Assembly: GCA_035636195.1 (NCBI GenBank)
Contig: DASPZP010000034.1
Location: 1-64,000 of the forward strand
Origin: Anaeromyxobacter_A sp035636195
GTDB taxonomy: Bacteria > Myxococcota > Myxococcia > Myxococcales > Anaeromyxobacteraceae
Direction of reading: 5' to 3'
DNA length: 64,000 nt
Made by a program: the position numbers and the translations under genes
Part shown: in pieces, positions 16,581 through 24,781 of the stretch
How the letters are laid out: each line of letters begins with the position of its first letter
Position numbering within the stretch: position 1 is the first letter of the stretch
Notes under the pieces: generated by a model
The model's input: only the letters and a program-made list of their open reading frames with translations
Databases searched by the model: none
Told to the model about the DNA's origin: nothing

Positions 16581-17168
16581 TCAGCTTCCGAGAATCGAGG
16601 CCCGCCTCCCCGCGCCGGGAACACAGACTCGCGGGCGGCGGAGCGAGCGGCGCGCCGCGAGGGGGCCGATGCTGGCGATCAGCCCGGCCGCAGCCGCCGC
16701 GGCCAGGATCGACCAGGAACCAGCGGCACCGGGCTTGACCGTCATGAGACCCAGGATCCCGACGCCTAGGGCGATGCGGAGTCGGAGCGACGCGGTCAGC
16801 GCCTGGCCGGACCGGAGCGGGAGCTCCGACGGTGGCTCGGCCGCGAGGGCTGCGCGCAGCCGCCTCGTGCGCCGGAGCGAGACGACGCTGGCCACGGCCA
16901 TCCCGACGAGCCCGACGAAGGCGCTGACGAGCCAGGGCTGAGGCCCCCAGCTCACGGCCATCATCCAGATCCCGGACGCGAGCGTTGCGGACATGGGGAT
17001 GGGACCGAGGCGCCAGGGGAGCGCGAGCAGGCTCATCCAGACGCGGGCGTCCGCGGGCGTCGCCGCCCGCTGGAGCCTTCCGAGCGAGACGGTCTCGATC
17101 GCGATCGTCGCGAAGATGCCGACCGCGCCGATGACGTGGACGAAGACGATGAACGGATAGGCGGTCAT
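16581..17168 (-). CDS. Four-helix membrane protein (DUF2269-like)
   Basis: 195 aa from ATG 17168, overlapping the previous stop by 4 nt. Hydrophobic segments lie at about residues 4-25, 48-72, 78-98 and 125-160, with a basic loop after the third (SLRRTRRLRAAL). The first helix carries His residues (FIVFVHVIGAVGIF) as in the DUF2269 family of small integral membrane proteins of unknown role. It is co-transcribed with the upstream membrane protein and divergent from a LysR regulator, so it is likely under LysR control. Confidence 0.65.
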   Translation of the reverse strand: MTAYPFIVFVHVIGAVGIFATIAIETVSLGRLQRAATPADARVWMSLLALPWRLGPIPMSATLASGIWMMAVSWGPQPWLVSAFVGLVGMAVASVVSLRRTRRLRAALAAEPPSELPLRSGQALTASLRLRIALGVGILGLMTVKPGAAGSWSILAAAAAAGLIASIGPLAARRSLRRPRVCVPGAGRRASILGS

Positions 17169-17704
17169 GACGTCGCGCCTCCTCCGTCGGCCACGCCGTA
17201 CCCAAGCGGATGGGTCCTCCTGCGGCCGGCGCGCAGCGCCCGCACGAACCGGAGGGACGCCAGACCGGCGAACGCGGCCGGGATCACCTGAAGCACGCCG
17301 GAGATCTCGAACCAAGCGTCGTTCGGCATCTCGTAAGTCGGAGGCGGGAACATGTGCAGCAGCAAGCCCCGAGGGGCGCCCGCCAGGAACAGCGCGTCCT
17401 TGGCGAGGTGGTTGTACACGCCCTCGAAGGCGCCGATGACGAGCACGGGGAACGCCAGGACGCCCGCAGCGAGGGCCCAGCCTGCGGCGCGGCCGGCCGG
17501 CGAGCTCGGGCGCCGCCGGTACGTGAAGTAGAGGGCGAGCAGGGCCGGGCTCATCCCGAGGGCCACGACGGCCCCGTGGAGACGCCAGGGCGTGTCGTAC
17601 CGGATCCCGCCGTAGGCATGGTGGGCGGCGGTGAGGCCGAGCGTCGCGAGCGCGCCGAGCAGGAGCGCTCGCGCGTGCGGGTTCGGAGCAGCGGGGTCGC
17701 GCAT
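17165..17704 (-). CDS. Four-helix membrane protein, first gene of LysR-controlled pair
   Basis: 179 aa from ATG 17704. Hydrophobic helices at about 13-32, 44-60, 75-95 and 128-150; a His pair (TAAHHAYGG) follows helix 1 and a conserved-looking FEGVYNHLAKD segment lies after helix 3, with a second acidic/aromatic loop (PPPTYEMPNDAWFEISG). The His-rich layout suggests metal or heme contact but this is inference. It shares an ATGA overlap with the next gene. The divergent lysR start and an operator-like inverted repeat lie just upstream. Confidence 0.65.
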   Translation of the reverse strand: MRDPAAPNPHARALLLGALATLGLTAAHHAYGGIRYDTPWRLHGAVVALGMSPALLALYFTYRRRPSSPAGRAAGWALAAGVLAFPVLVIGAFEGVYNHLAKDALFLAGAPRGLLLHMFPPPTYEMPNDAWFEISGVLQVIPAAFAGLASLRFVRALRAGRRRTHPLGYGVADGGGATS

Positions 17705-17778
17705 GGTGCGTGTTACCTCTCTCTCCCGTGCGCGCTCGCGCGGGATGCGCGCCGCGACGGGCATGCAGATGAGCTAGG

Positions 17779-17816
17779 TTGTGCGTGTGGTGCACGCTAG
17801 ATACATCCACGCACAA
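17779..17816. promoter_or_regulatory. LysR-type operator between lysR and the membrane-protein pair
   Basis: A perfect inverted repeat TTGTGCGTG (17779-17787) and CACGCACAA (17808-17816) with a 20-base spacer lies between the two divergent starts (17704 and 17860), followed by a third half-like ATGCGTGG at 17822. Size, symmetry and position match a LysR regulator binding site that controls both directions. Confidence 0.7.
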
Positions 17817-17859
17817 TACTTATGCGTGGAGCGCATCGACGAGGCGAACGGGAGGCGCG

Positions 17860-18759
17860 ATGGATCGGCTCGGGAACATCGAAGCGTTCGTGGAGGCCGC
17901 GGAGCTCGGCAGCTTCACGCTCGCCGCCGAGCGGCTGCGGCTCAGCCCATCGGCCCTGAGCCGGCGGGTGGCCCAGCTCGAGGAGGAGATCGGCGTGCGC
18001 CTCTTCAACCGGACGACGCGGGCGGTCCGGCTCTCCGAGGACGGGCGGGCCTTCTTCGAGCGCTCCCGGGGTGCGCTACGGGAACTCAAGGAAGCGCAGG
18101 ACGCGATGTCGCGCCTGCGCGACCGTCCCGCCGGGCTGCTGCGGGTGGAGGCCCCCTCGATCCTGGGACGCCACGTGATCGTGCCCGCCCTCGCGCGATT
18201 CGCCTCCCGCTACCCCGAGGTTCAGGTCGAGCTCTCGCTTCGCGACCACCCGAGCGACCTCGTGTCGGAGGGAATCGACGTCGCGCTGCGCCTCGGCGCG
18301 CTCGAGGACTCGGGGCTCATCGCGCGGCGGCTCGGGCGGACCCGGATGCGCGTCTGCGGCGCGCCCGGCTACCTGCGCCGCAGGGGCACGCCACGAACGG
18401 TGGAGGCCCTCTCACGCCACGACCGGCTCGCGCTCTCCTTGCACGGCCGTGTGATCGCCTGGCGGCTGCGGGACGGAACGAAGGTGCGCGAGCTGTCCCC
18501 GAGCCAGCGGATCGTCGTGAACAGCGCCGAGGCGCTGATCGACCTCGCGGTCGGCGGCGCCGGGCTCGCCTGGGTCTGCGACTTCATGATGGCCCGGGGG
18601 CAGGCGTCCGGGCAGCTCGTCGAGGTGCTCAGCGATGCCGGGTGTGAGGAGCTCCCCATCCACGCGCTCTCGCTCCAGTCCCGAAACGTCCTCCCGAAAG
18701 TGCGCGCCTTCGTTGACTTCGTGGCGGCGGAGCTCGCGAGGAGCGGGGTCGAGACGTGA
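17860..18759 (+). CDS. LysR-family transcriptional regulator
   Basis: 299 aa from ATG 17860 with GGGAGG upstream. The N-terminal winged helix-turn-helix is clear (NIEAFVEAAELGSFTLAAERLRLSPSALSRRVAQLEEEIGVRLFNRTTR, about residues 5-55), followed by the linker helix and a two-lobed effector domain typical of the CrgA/AaeR-like subgroup (SLRDHPSDLVSEGIDVALRLG, GLAWVCDFM). Divergent from a two-gene membrane operon with an inverted-repeat operator between, so the pair is the likely target. The inducer is unknown. Confidence 0.92.
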   Translation: MDRLGNIEAFVEAAELGSFTLAAERLRLSPSALSRRVAQLEEEIGVRLFNRTTRAVRLSEDGRAFFERSRGALRELKEAQDAMSRLRDRPAGLLRVEAPSILGRHVIVPALARFASRYPEVQVELSLRDHPSDLVSEGIDVALRLGALEDSGLIARRLGRTRMRVCGAPGYLRRRGTPRTVEALSRHDRLALSLHGRVIAWRLRDGTKVRELSPSQRIVVNSAEALIDLAVGGAGLAWVCDFMMARGQASGQLVEVLSDAGCEELPIHALSLQSRNVLPKVRAFVDFVAAELARSGVET

Positions 18760-19059
18760 CCCGGCGGTGGGTCCTCTTGTCCGGCGATCCGCCACAAGAA
18801 CCTGCGCCGACCGGAGCAGCCCGATCCCGACCGTAAGCGTGGCGTACACGACGAGCGTCGCGCTGGCGTAGAGGATCGCGCGCAGCGCGGGCAGGGGGCG
18901 AGGGCGACGTCCGGCCGTCACGCGCCGACCTGACAACGCGCAGCGAGCCGAGCTCCTCAAGCTTGCGACGCAGCGCGGGGAGTAGGGGTTCTCCTCGGTC
19001 ATACGTGAGGCGCTGGAGCTCTACATCCGGCAACATCGCGCCAAGAAACAGGTCGTCGC
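18760..19059 (-). other. Gene-free stretch with a membrane-helix-like fragment
   Basis: On the minus strand a short hydrophobic run (ILYASATLVVYATLTVGIGLL, about 18800-18870) and, in another frame, a charged helical run (VELQRLTYDRGEPLLPALRRKLEEL, about 18950-19030) look like parts of broken genes. Neither has a start codon with a ribosome site or a recognisable family. I do not call a gene. Confidence 0.3.
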
Positions 19060-19274
19060 GCAAGCCCTCGAGCTGGCGCGCTGTGCCGCGCGAATCCGCT
19101 GCGCAGCGAGCTCGGGTCGCGCCTCCTCTTCCACATCGGGCTCGAGGCCGGCTGGCGCTTCCGCGGGCACCAGGGTGTCTCGATCGTCTGGGAGCACCTG
19201 TCGAACAGCAGCTTCGCGCGCCCCAACCAGGGGATCGACAGGTTCGGGATCTGCCACGGTACCGGTTCAACTGA
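19060..19274 (+). pseudogene. pagL 3' remnant (second copy)
   Basis: The frame reads RSELGSRLLFHIGLEAGW, then GVSIVWEHLSNSSFARPNQG and IDRFGI, matching the C-terminal third of the intact deacylase at 1179-2000 at roughly three of four residues, including the His-x-Ser pair. A one-base shift near 19262 puts the final RFN-stop in another frame, and everything before residue ~195 of the protein is missing. It lies on the opposite strand from the intact gene. It is non-functional. Confidence 0.72.
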
Positions 19275-19278
19275 GGCC

Positions 19279-19881
19279 TCACGCTCCGCTTGCTCGCGCC
19301 GGCTTCGCCGGCGGCAGCAGGAGGTCCTCGAGGAAGAACGCCGACAGCTCGGCTCGGCCGGAGAGCCCCGCCTTGCGGTACACCGTCAGCGCCTGCTGGC
19401 GGACGGTCTTCTCGCCGGTCCCGCGGAGGTCCGCGATCTCCTTGTGCGCGAGGCCCTTCAATAGCAGCAGCGCCACCTCGCGCTCCGCCGACGACAGCTC
19501 CCACCGATCGAACTGCGCGTCGATGGCGGCGCCGAGGCCGCGCATGAGGTCGTTCGCCTCGCGCTTCCAGCGCTCCGCCTCCGCCTGTGCCCGATCGAGG
19601 TCCCCCGCCAGCAGGCGTTCGCGCCGGCGCGTCGCGGCGAACCGGGACCAGAAGATCGCGCTCGCGGCGACCGCGATCGCCATGAGCGTGAGCTCGATCG
19701 CGGCGTGCAGGCGCACGTCCCGCGCGTGAGCGTCCGCCAGGTAATCGGCGCAGACGAGCGCGGCAATGAGGAGGAACAGCCCGCCGGTCAACGCTGCGAC
19801 CCACGGCCGAGCCGCTGCGGCATCCGTCCTGCCGCGAGTGTCGAACCCCACGCTTTTCCGTGGGTCTTTCTGATCGGGCAT
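19279..19881 (-). CDS. Membrane-anchored LuxR-type DNA-binding protein
   Basis: About 200 aa. Two hydrophobic helices at the N-terminus (WVAALTGGLFLLIAALVCADY and IELTLMAIAVAASAIFW) are followed by a charged coiled-coil (RERLLAGDLDRAQAEAERWKREAN) and a C-terminal LuxR helix-turn-helix (LSSAEREVALLLLKGLAHKEIADL, then EKTVRQQALTVYRKAGLSGRAEL). There is no receiver or ligand domain, so the membrane part may sense directly, as in other short membrane-bound LuxR proteins. The start is uncertain (ATG at 19881 or 19890). It stops 5 bp from the pagL remnant and is divergent from the DUF2231 gene. Confidence 0.8.
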   Translation of the reverse strand: MPDQKDPRKSVGFDTRGRTDAAAARPWVAALTGGLFLLIAALVCADYLADAHARDVRLHAAIELTLMAIAVAASAIFWSRFAATRRRERLLAGDLDRAQAEAERWKREANDLMRGLGAAIDAQFDRWELSSAEREVALLLLKGLAHKEIADLRGTGEKTVRQQALTVYRKAGLSGRAELSAFFLEDLLLPPAKPARASGA

Positions 19882-19947
19882 ACGCCACATGGCGAAAGCG
19901 ACGGAGGCCGGCGACGCTCTCCGCACGAACCTGATCGGAGACCCGCC

Positions 19948-20496
19948 ATGACGACCGTACCGCTACACGCCGCCCTCGTCCACGTACCTCTCGGACTCGC
20001 CTTCGTCCTCCCGCTCCTGAGCGTCGGGCTCGCCCTCGCGCTCTGGCGCCGCCTCGTCCCGCGGAGGGCGTGGCTCATCGCCGCAGCCCTCCAGGCATGC
20101 CTCGCCCTGGGAGGAGTCGCCGCCCTGCGGACGGGAGAGCAGGACGAGGAGCGCGTGGAGCGCATCACCGGCGACGCGGCCATCGAGCGCCACGAGCGCG
20201 CCGCCGAGCGGTTCGTGTGGGGCAGCGCGATCGTCCTCGCAATCGCAGTGGCCGTCCTCGTCGTCCCCGCGCGCGCCACGGCGGCCGTCGCGGCCCTGGC
20301 GGCGCTCGGAGCCGTCGCCGTCGCGGGCCTCGCGTACCGGACGGGGAAGGCCGGTGGCGAGCTCGTCTACGCCAGGGGCGGCGCCGCGGCGTACGCCACC
20401 TCCCCTCGCGCCGCCAGCCTCACCGCCCCCGACGCGCTCGACCGCGGGCGTTTCCGAGCCCCCGAGGGCACCGCGCGCAGGGAGCACGACGACTGA
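19948..20496 (+). CDS. DUF2231-like membrane protein
   Basis: 182 aa from ATG 19948. The start PLHAALVHVPLGLAFVLPLL is the signature of DUF2231 membrane proteins; helices lie at about 10-32, 40-62, 95-115 and 120-140. A charged loop (TGEQDEERVERITGDAAIERHERAAERF) between helices 2 and 3 contains the conserved His-Glu pair. The extended polar C-terminal tail has LVYARGGAAA. Members are found with cytochromes or metal proteins but the function is unknown. It is followed after 42 bp by the DUF6448 gene, likely the same operon. Confidence 0.78.
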   Translation: MTTVPLHAALVHVPLGLAFVLPLLSVGLALALWRRLVPRRAWLIAAALQACLALGGVAALRTGEQDEERVERITGDAAIERHERAAERFVWGSAIVLAIAVAVLVVPARATAAVAALAALGAVAVAGLAYRTGKAGGELVYARGGAAAYATSPRAASLTAPDALDRGRFRAPEGTARREHDD

Positions 20497-20538
20497 ATCA
20501 CCCGCTGAATCACCCGACCCGATCCACAGGAGAAAGCC

Positions 20539-21195
20539 ATGATCACGAGAGCCCTCGTCACCGCTGCCGTCCTTTCCCTCGTCCCACTCTCCGCGCGCGC
20601 GCACTGCGACACGCTCGACGGGCCCGTCGTGAAGACCGCCCGCGCCGCGCTCGACGCGAACGACGTCGCCCCTGCCCTCGCGTGGGTGAAGCCGAGGCAC
20701 GAGCAGCAGGTCCGCGCCGCCTTCCACAAGGCCGTCGACGCGCGCCAGCGGAGCCCCGCGTCTCACGCCGAGTCCGACCGCCGCTTCTTCGAGACGCTCG
20801 TGCGGCTCCACCGCGCCGGCGAGGGTGCCCCTTACACCGGGCTCAAGGCCGCCGTCGAAGGCGTCGGTGAGGACGTGCAGGTCGCCGAGCGCGGGATCGA
20901 GAAGTCAGATGGCGGCGAGATGGAGCGCATGCTCGTCGAGGCCGTGCGGTCGGGGCTCCGCGATCGACTCGCGACCCTGGCGGCGCGGCAGCCGCCGGGG
21001 CAGGACGTGGCGGCGGGCCGCGCCTGGGTGGAGGCGTACGTCGAGTACATCCACCACGTCGAGCGTCTGGAGGCCGCCGCACACGGCGGGGGCGCGCACC
21101 CGAACAGGCCGGCGACTCTCGCCTCGAGCGGCAACGACCGAGGCCCGGGATCCTGCGATCCCGGGCCTCGCTCCTTCCGTGGAAATCCAGGCTAG
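20539..21195 (+). CDS. Periplasmic DUF6448-like protein with run-on C-terminus
   Basis: 218 aa from ATG 20539 behind AGGAGA. A signal peptide ending in SARA precedes HCDTLDGPVVKTARAALDAN, the hallmark start of this family; a conserved His/Tyr-rich end follows (WVEAYVEYIHHVERLEAAAHGG). The natural end should lie near 21118, but the frame continues about 25 residues, straight through a perfect terminator hairpin at 21139-21170. This suggests a lost stop codon or small indel. The His-rich mature protein might bind metal; function unknown. Confidence 0.72.
   Translation: MITRALVTAAVLSLVPLSARAHCDTLDGPVVKTARAALDANDVAPALAWVKPRHEQQVRAAFHKAVDARQRSPASHAESDRRFFETLVRLHRAGEGAPYTGLKAAVEGVGEDVQVAERGIEKSDGGEMERMLVEAVRSGLRDRLATLAARQPPGQDVAAGRAWVEAYVEYIHHVERLEAAAHGGGAHPNRPATLASSGNDRGPGSCDPGPRSFRGNPG
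21139..21170 (+). terminator. Strong hairpin terminator
   Basis: CGAGGCCCGGGATC (21139-21152), loop CTGC, then its exact complement GATCCCGGGCCTCG (21157-21170): a 14-bp perfect GC-rich stem. The following CTCCTTCC is pyrimidine-rich without a pure T run. It ends the DUF2231-DUF6448 unit and lies inside the extended reading frame of the second gene. Confidence 0.75.
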
Positions 21196-21508
21196 CAACG
21201 GCCTCAATTGCTCGCGCGGGCCGGATCACGCCGTCCGCGTTAGTGGTTCAAGGCGTTTTGAAGGACATCGGGCCGGCCTGGGTTCCGGCCTTCTTCTTTC
21301 GGTCCTGCTCTCCGGTAGCAAGTCGGCAGCAAACCGCGCCACCTCGCGCCGCCCCGCACGGCGCAGCATCAGCCGATCGGGAATGGGGTCCCTGGGCCGC
21401 CGCTGCCCTGGCGTCCGCTGCGAAACGCCACAGATTTGGAGCGGAGGTCGACGTGGAATCGAAAGCTCGAATGTCTGCCGCGCAAGAGGACCGTTCACGG
21501 AGGACACC
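21196..21508 (+). other. Intergenic stretch before the hydrolase gene
   Basis: No coding frame is convincing. A short hairpin (GGCCGG and CCGGCC around 21272-21290) followed by TTCTTCTTTC resembles a terminator. The stretch must hold the promoter of the hydrolase at 21509, but no clear -35/-10 pair is visible. Confidence 0.35.
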
Positions 21509-22213
21509 ATGACGTTCAAAAATGAAACGCGGACAGTGGAGCTCGCACTGGGTGACCTGGAGCTCACCGGCGATCTCATGATGCCGGAGGGGGCGACCGC
21601 GATCGTCCTGTTCGCGCACGGCAGCGGCTCGTCGCGGCTGAGCCGCCGGAATCGCTTCGTCGCCCGCCAGCTCGCGGACGCCGGACTCTCGACCTTGCTG
21701 TTCGACCTGCTCACGCCCGAAGAGGAAGAGGAGGAGAGCCGTTCCGGCGCGCTCCGATTCGACATCCCGATGCTGGCCGACCGACTGGAGCGCGCGACCG
21801 AGTTCGTCCGCGGACACTCCGACACGCGCCACCTCGCGATTGGCTACTTCGGCGCGAGCACCGGGGCCGCGGCGGCGCTCATCTCCGCCGCGGCACGCAC
21901 GGAGATCGTCGAAGCGGTCGTGTCGCGTGGCGGCCGACCCGACCTCGCCGAAGAGGCGCTCGATCGTGTGACCTGTCCCACCCTGCTCATCGTCGGGGGA
22001 GCCGATCAGCCGGTCCTCGACCTCAACGCGCGGGCATACGCTCGGCTCCGATGCAAGAAGCGCATCGAGGTCATCCCCGGCGCCACGCATCTCTTCGAGG
22101 AGCCCGGCGCGCTCGAGGAGGTCGCCCGGGTCGCGCGCGAGTGGTTCCGGCGCTTCCTCGTGGAAGAGACCGCACCGCGAGGGCTCCTCGAGGGCCCGGA
22201 CCAGCACCCGTGA
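21509..22213 (+). CDS. Alpha/beta hydrolase (dienelactone hydrolase-like)
   Basis: 234 aa from ATG 21509 with GGAGGA directly upstream. A complete catalytic triad is visible: nucleophile Ser in GASTGAA (about residue 120), Asp in GGADQPV, His in GATHLFEE. The oxyanion strand is LFAHGSGSSR. This compact subgroup occurs alone or fused to phosphoribosyltransferase domains and hydrolyses small esters or lactones; the true substrate is unknown. The loop TPEEEEEESRSGALRFDI is unusually acidic. Single gene, not in an operon. Confidence 0.88.
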   Translation: MTFKNETRTVELALGDLELTGDLMMPEGATAIVLFAHGSGSSRLSRRNRFVARQLADAGLSTLLFDLLTPEEEEEESRSGALRFDIPMLADRLERATEFVRGHSDTRHLAIGYFGASTGAAAALISAAARTEIVEAVVSRGGRPDLAEEALDRVTCPTLLIVGGADQPVLDLNARAYARLRCKKRIEVIPGATHLFEEPGALEEVARVAREWFRRFLVEETAPRGLLEGPDQHP

Positions 22214-22246
22214 CACGCGTCTCGCTCTCGCCACGCTCACCGTGAT

Positions 22247-22693
22247 TCATTCCTGTTCACGTCCTCGCAGCGCTTCCTCGCGCTGTTTGAGCTCATCGAG
22301 CGGCACGTCCTGCAGGTGCGTGGAGATGTACCAGCGGTTCCCGCAGGGATCCTCCACGTCACCTTCCCGATCGCCGTAGAACCGATCGGCGGGCTCCCTC
22401 AAGGAGGAAGCACCCGCGCGCATGGCGCGCTGGTACACGGCGTCTGCGTCCTGTACGTAGAAATGGATGGCGCACGGCATCGGCTTGAGCTTGCCGTCTG
22501 CGTCCGTCATTTCAATGAACGAGTCGCCAATCTCCACCCGCGCGTGCGAGATCGTCCCATCCGGACGGTTTGCCCGGAAGATCTCACGCGCTTCGAAGGC
22601 GTCTTGTAGGAACTCGATCAGCTTCGCGGCGCCGTTCACCTGCAGGTACGGCGTCACGCTGTGGTAGCCCTGCGGTATGGGTGCTGTTGCCAT
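22247..22693 (-). CDS. VOC-family (glyoxalase/PhnB-like) protein
   Basis: 148 aa from ATG 22693. The sequence has the two beta-alpha-beta-beta-beta modules of the vicinal oxygen chelate fold: VTPYLQVNGAAKLIEFLQDAF at the start, ISHARVEIGDSFIEMTD, IHFYVQDADAVYQRAMRAGA and DPCGNRWYISTH near the end. This is the PhnB-like subgroup, often annotated as glyoxalase or bleomycin resistance protein. The usual metal ligands are only partly obvious, so enzymatic activity is uncertain. Convergent with the hydrolase gene. Confidence 0.88.
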   Translation of the reverse strand: MATAPIPQGYHSVTPYLQVNGAAKLIEFLQDAFEAREIFRANRPDGTISHARVEIGDSFIEMTDADGKLKPMPCAIHFYVQDADAVYQRAMRAGASSLREPADRFYGDREGDVEDPCGNRWYISTHLQDVPLDELKQREEALRGREQE

Positions 22694-22856
22694 GGTTCAC
22701 CGCCCTGACCCAAACCTGCGGCAGCGACCCGGTCACCGCACGTCCTGGGCCGGGCGAGCGCACGAGCTGGCGTATCGCTCGTAGGCTCACGAGCGACGCC
22801 CTGCTTGGACCACCGCCCCCACACGGACATGCGCCAGGCGAGTGCTCCGGAAGGCG

Positions 22857-23305
22857 CTACGGAGGCCAGGGCTGGTGCGGACCCGAGAGCGTGCGCGCCG
22901 CGTTCACCAGCGCCACGTGGGAGAACGCCTGTGGGAAGTTGCCGACGAACCGGCGCGCGGACGTGTCGTATTCTTCAGCGAGCAGCCCGACGTCGTTGCG
23001 AATCGCGAGCAGCCGCTCGAAGAGAGCGCGCGCCTCCTCTTCCCGCCCGACGAGCGCGAGGCACCGCAGCGGAACTCGGTGTCGAGGACCAGCGTCTCGC
23101 CTCGATAGGCACGGGTGACGCCTCGGGCCGGGAGCGCCGGCCCGAGGATCCAGCGCCCGTGCTCGGGGCCGCCGAGCAGCGCCGCGAAGCAGGCGTCGGA
23201 GTCGAAGCACGGAAAGCACAGCCAGTCGATGGACCCGTCCTTGCCGACGAGCGCCGCGGTCTGCCTGTCGCCGACGATCGCGTAGTCCTCGAGCCGCAAA
23301 GCCAT
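22857..23305 (-). pseudogene. GH15 glycoside hydrolase with internal deletion
   Basis: The start MALRLEDYAIVGDRQTAALV, then DGSIDWLCFPCFDSDACFAALLGG, is the N-terminus of GH15 (glucoamylase/trehalase-like) enzymes. After about 78 residues the frame shifts into the family's C-terminal helices (VGREEEARALFERLLAIRND and GLLAEEYDTSARRFVGNFPQ followed by AFSHVALVNAA). Around 450 residues, including both catalytic Glu, are gone, the joint lying near 23060-23075. Both ends are well conserved, so the deletion seems recent. Confidence 0.78.
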
Positions 23306-23429
23306 GGCGTCACCGATCTCGGAGCATCACCTCGACACAATTGCTCATGCCGCCACCGAGCCGCGTGCCCGACCGCCAGGAGACGCAGCGCGCGACCGGC
23401 GGGACGCCTCGATGACGGACGAGCGAGCT

Positions 23430-24779
23430 TCAAAGCACGCGGCCATTCGATGCGATGACGCTGGAGTAGAAGTGAGCGCTGGCCTTCGGCGTCCGACGCT
23501 GCGACGCGAAGTCGACGTGCACGATCCCGAAGCGCTTGGAGAAGCCGTGCGCCCACTCGAGATTGTCGAGCAGTGACCACACGAAGTAGCCGCGCACGTC
23601 GCAGCCTGCCACGAGGGCACGCCGCAGGGCGCGCAGGTGCGCGCGGAGATACTCCACGCGCAGGGGGTCCTCCACGACAGCAGCAGCCGGCGCTGGCACC
23701 GGGTCGGGAAAGGCCGCGCCGTTCTCGGTGACATACAGCGGCACGTCGCCATAGCGCTGCTTCACCCAGGACAAGGTGTCCTGGAGGCCCTGGGCGTACA
23801 CCTCCCACCCGGTCTCGCTGTAGGTAGCCCCTGCCTGCCGTACCGCCGAGGCCCGCAGCGGCCAGCTCTCCGCGTCGGCCCGCATGACACTGCGGGTGTA
23901 GTAGTTGACGCCGAGGAAATCGACGCGTGCGCGAAGGGCGGCCACTTCCTCGGGCGGCCAGCCGGGCCAGGCCTCGCCGAAGACCTCCTGGAGCTCCTCG
24001 GGGTATCGGCCCTGGAGCGCGGGGTCGAGGTACTGGCGATTCATGTAGGCGTCGGCGCGCTGCGTGGCCGCGGCATCCTCCGGGCTCGGCGAGGCGGGAT
24101 GTTTCGGCTCCAGGTTGACGACGAGGCCGATCTGGTGCCGCCCCTCGGCGCGGTACGCCGCCACCGAGGCCGCGTGCGCCCGCAGGAGGTTGTGCGAGGC
24201 GCGCGGGGCCTCGTAGGGGCTCTGATGACCGGGCGCCAGCACGCCGTGCAGATAGCCACCGTCGGCCACCACCCAGGGCTCGTTGATGGTCGCCCACAGG
24301 CGGACGCGATCGTCCAGCCGCCGGAACACCGCGCGCGAGTATTCCGCGAACCACTGCGAGCTGTCCGGGTTGAGCCAGCCGCCGCGGTCGTCCAGGGCAG
24401 CGGGAAGGTCCCAGTGATACAGGGTCGCCATGGGCTGGATCCCGTGGGCGAGCAGCTCATCCACGAGCTGCTCGTAGTGGTCGAGCCCTCTGGAATTGAC
24501 CGCGCCGGTGCCCCCCGGGAGGACGCGCGCCCAGGAGATGCTGAAGCGATACGCCTTCAGCCCCAGCTCGCGCATCAGCGCGACGTCCTCTCGAAAGCGC
24601 CGGTAGTGGTCGCAGGCCACGTCCCCGGTGTCGCCGTCGCGGATTCTTCCAGGCGTGTGCGCGAAGCGGTGCCAGATGCTTGGCCCGGCCCCGCCGACCA
24701 GCGGAGAGCCCTCGATCTGATACGCCGAGGTCGCCGCGCCCCACAGGAAGTGCTGCGGAAAGGTCTCGTGGTCGTCCAC
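23430..24779 (-). CDS. GH1 beta-glucosidase
   Basis: 449 aa, the normal GH1 length, from a GTG at 24779 chosen because HFLWGAATSAYQIEG, the conserved start of the family, follows ten residues later. Acid/base Glu lies in ATINEPWV (about residue 165) and the nucleophile Glu in YVTENGAAF (about 353); the substrate-binding YFVWSLLDNLEWAHGF end is intact. No signal peptide, so it acts in the cytoplasm on imported disaccharides or short oligosaccharides. Last gene of the six-gene sugar operon; it starts 2 nt after the phosphorylase stop. Confidence 0.93.
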   Translation of the reverse strand: MDDHETFPQHFLWGAATSAYQIEGSPLVGGAGPSIWHRFAHTPGRIRDGDTGDVACDHYRRFREDVALMRELGLKAYRFSISWARVLPGGTGAVNSRGLDHYEQLVDELLAHGIQPMATLYHWDLPAALDDRGGWLNPDSSQWFAEYSRAVFRRLDDRVRLWATINEPWVVADGGYLHGVLAPGHQSPYEAPRASHNLLRAHAASVAAYRAEGRHQIGLVVNLEPKHPASPSPEDAAATQRADAYMNRQYLDPALQGRYPEELQEVFGEAWPGWPPEEVAALRARVDFLGVNYYTRSVMRADAESWPLRASAVRQAGATYSETGWEVYAQGLQDTLSWVKQRYGDVPLYVTENGAAFPDPVPAPAAAVVEDPLRVEYLRAHLRALRRALVAGCDVRGYFVWSLLDNLEWAHGFSKRFGIVHVDFASQRRTPKASAHFYSSVIASNGRVL

Positions 24780-24781
24780 GG

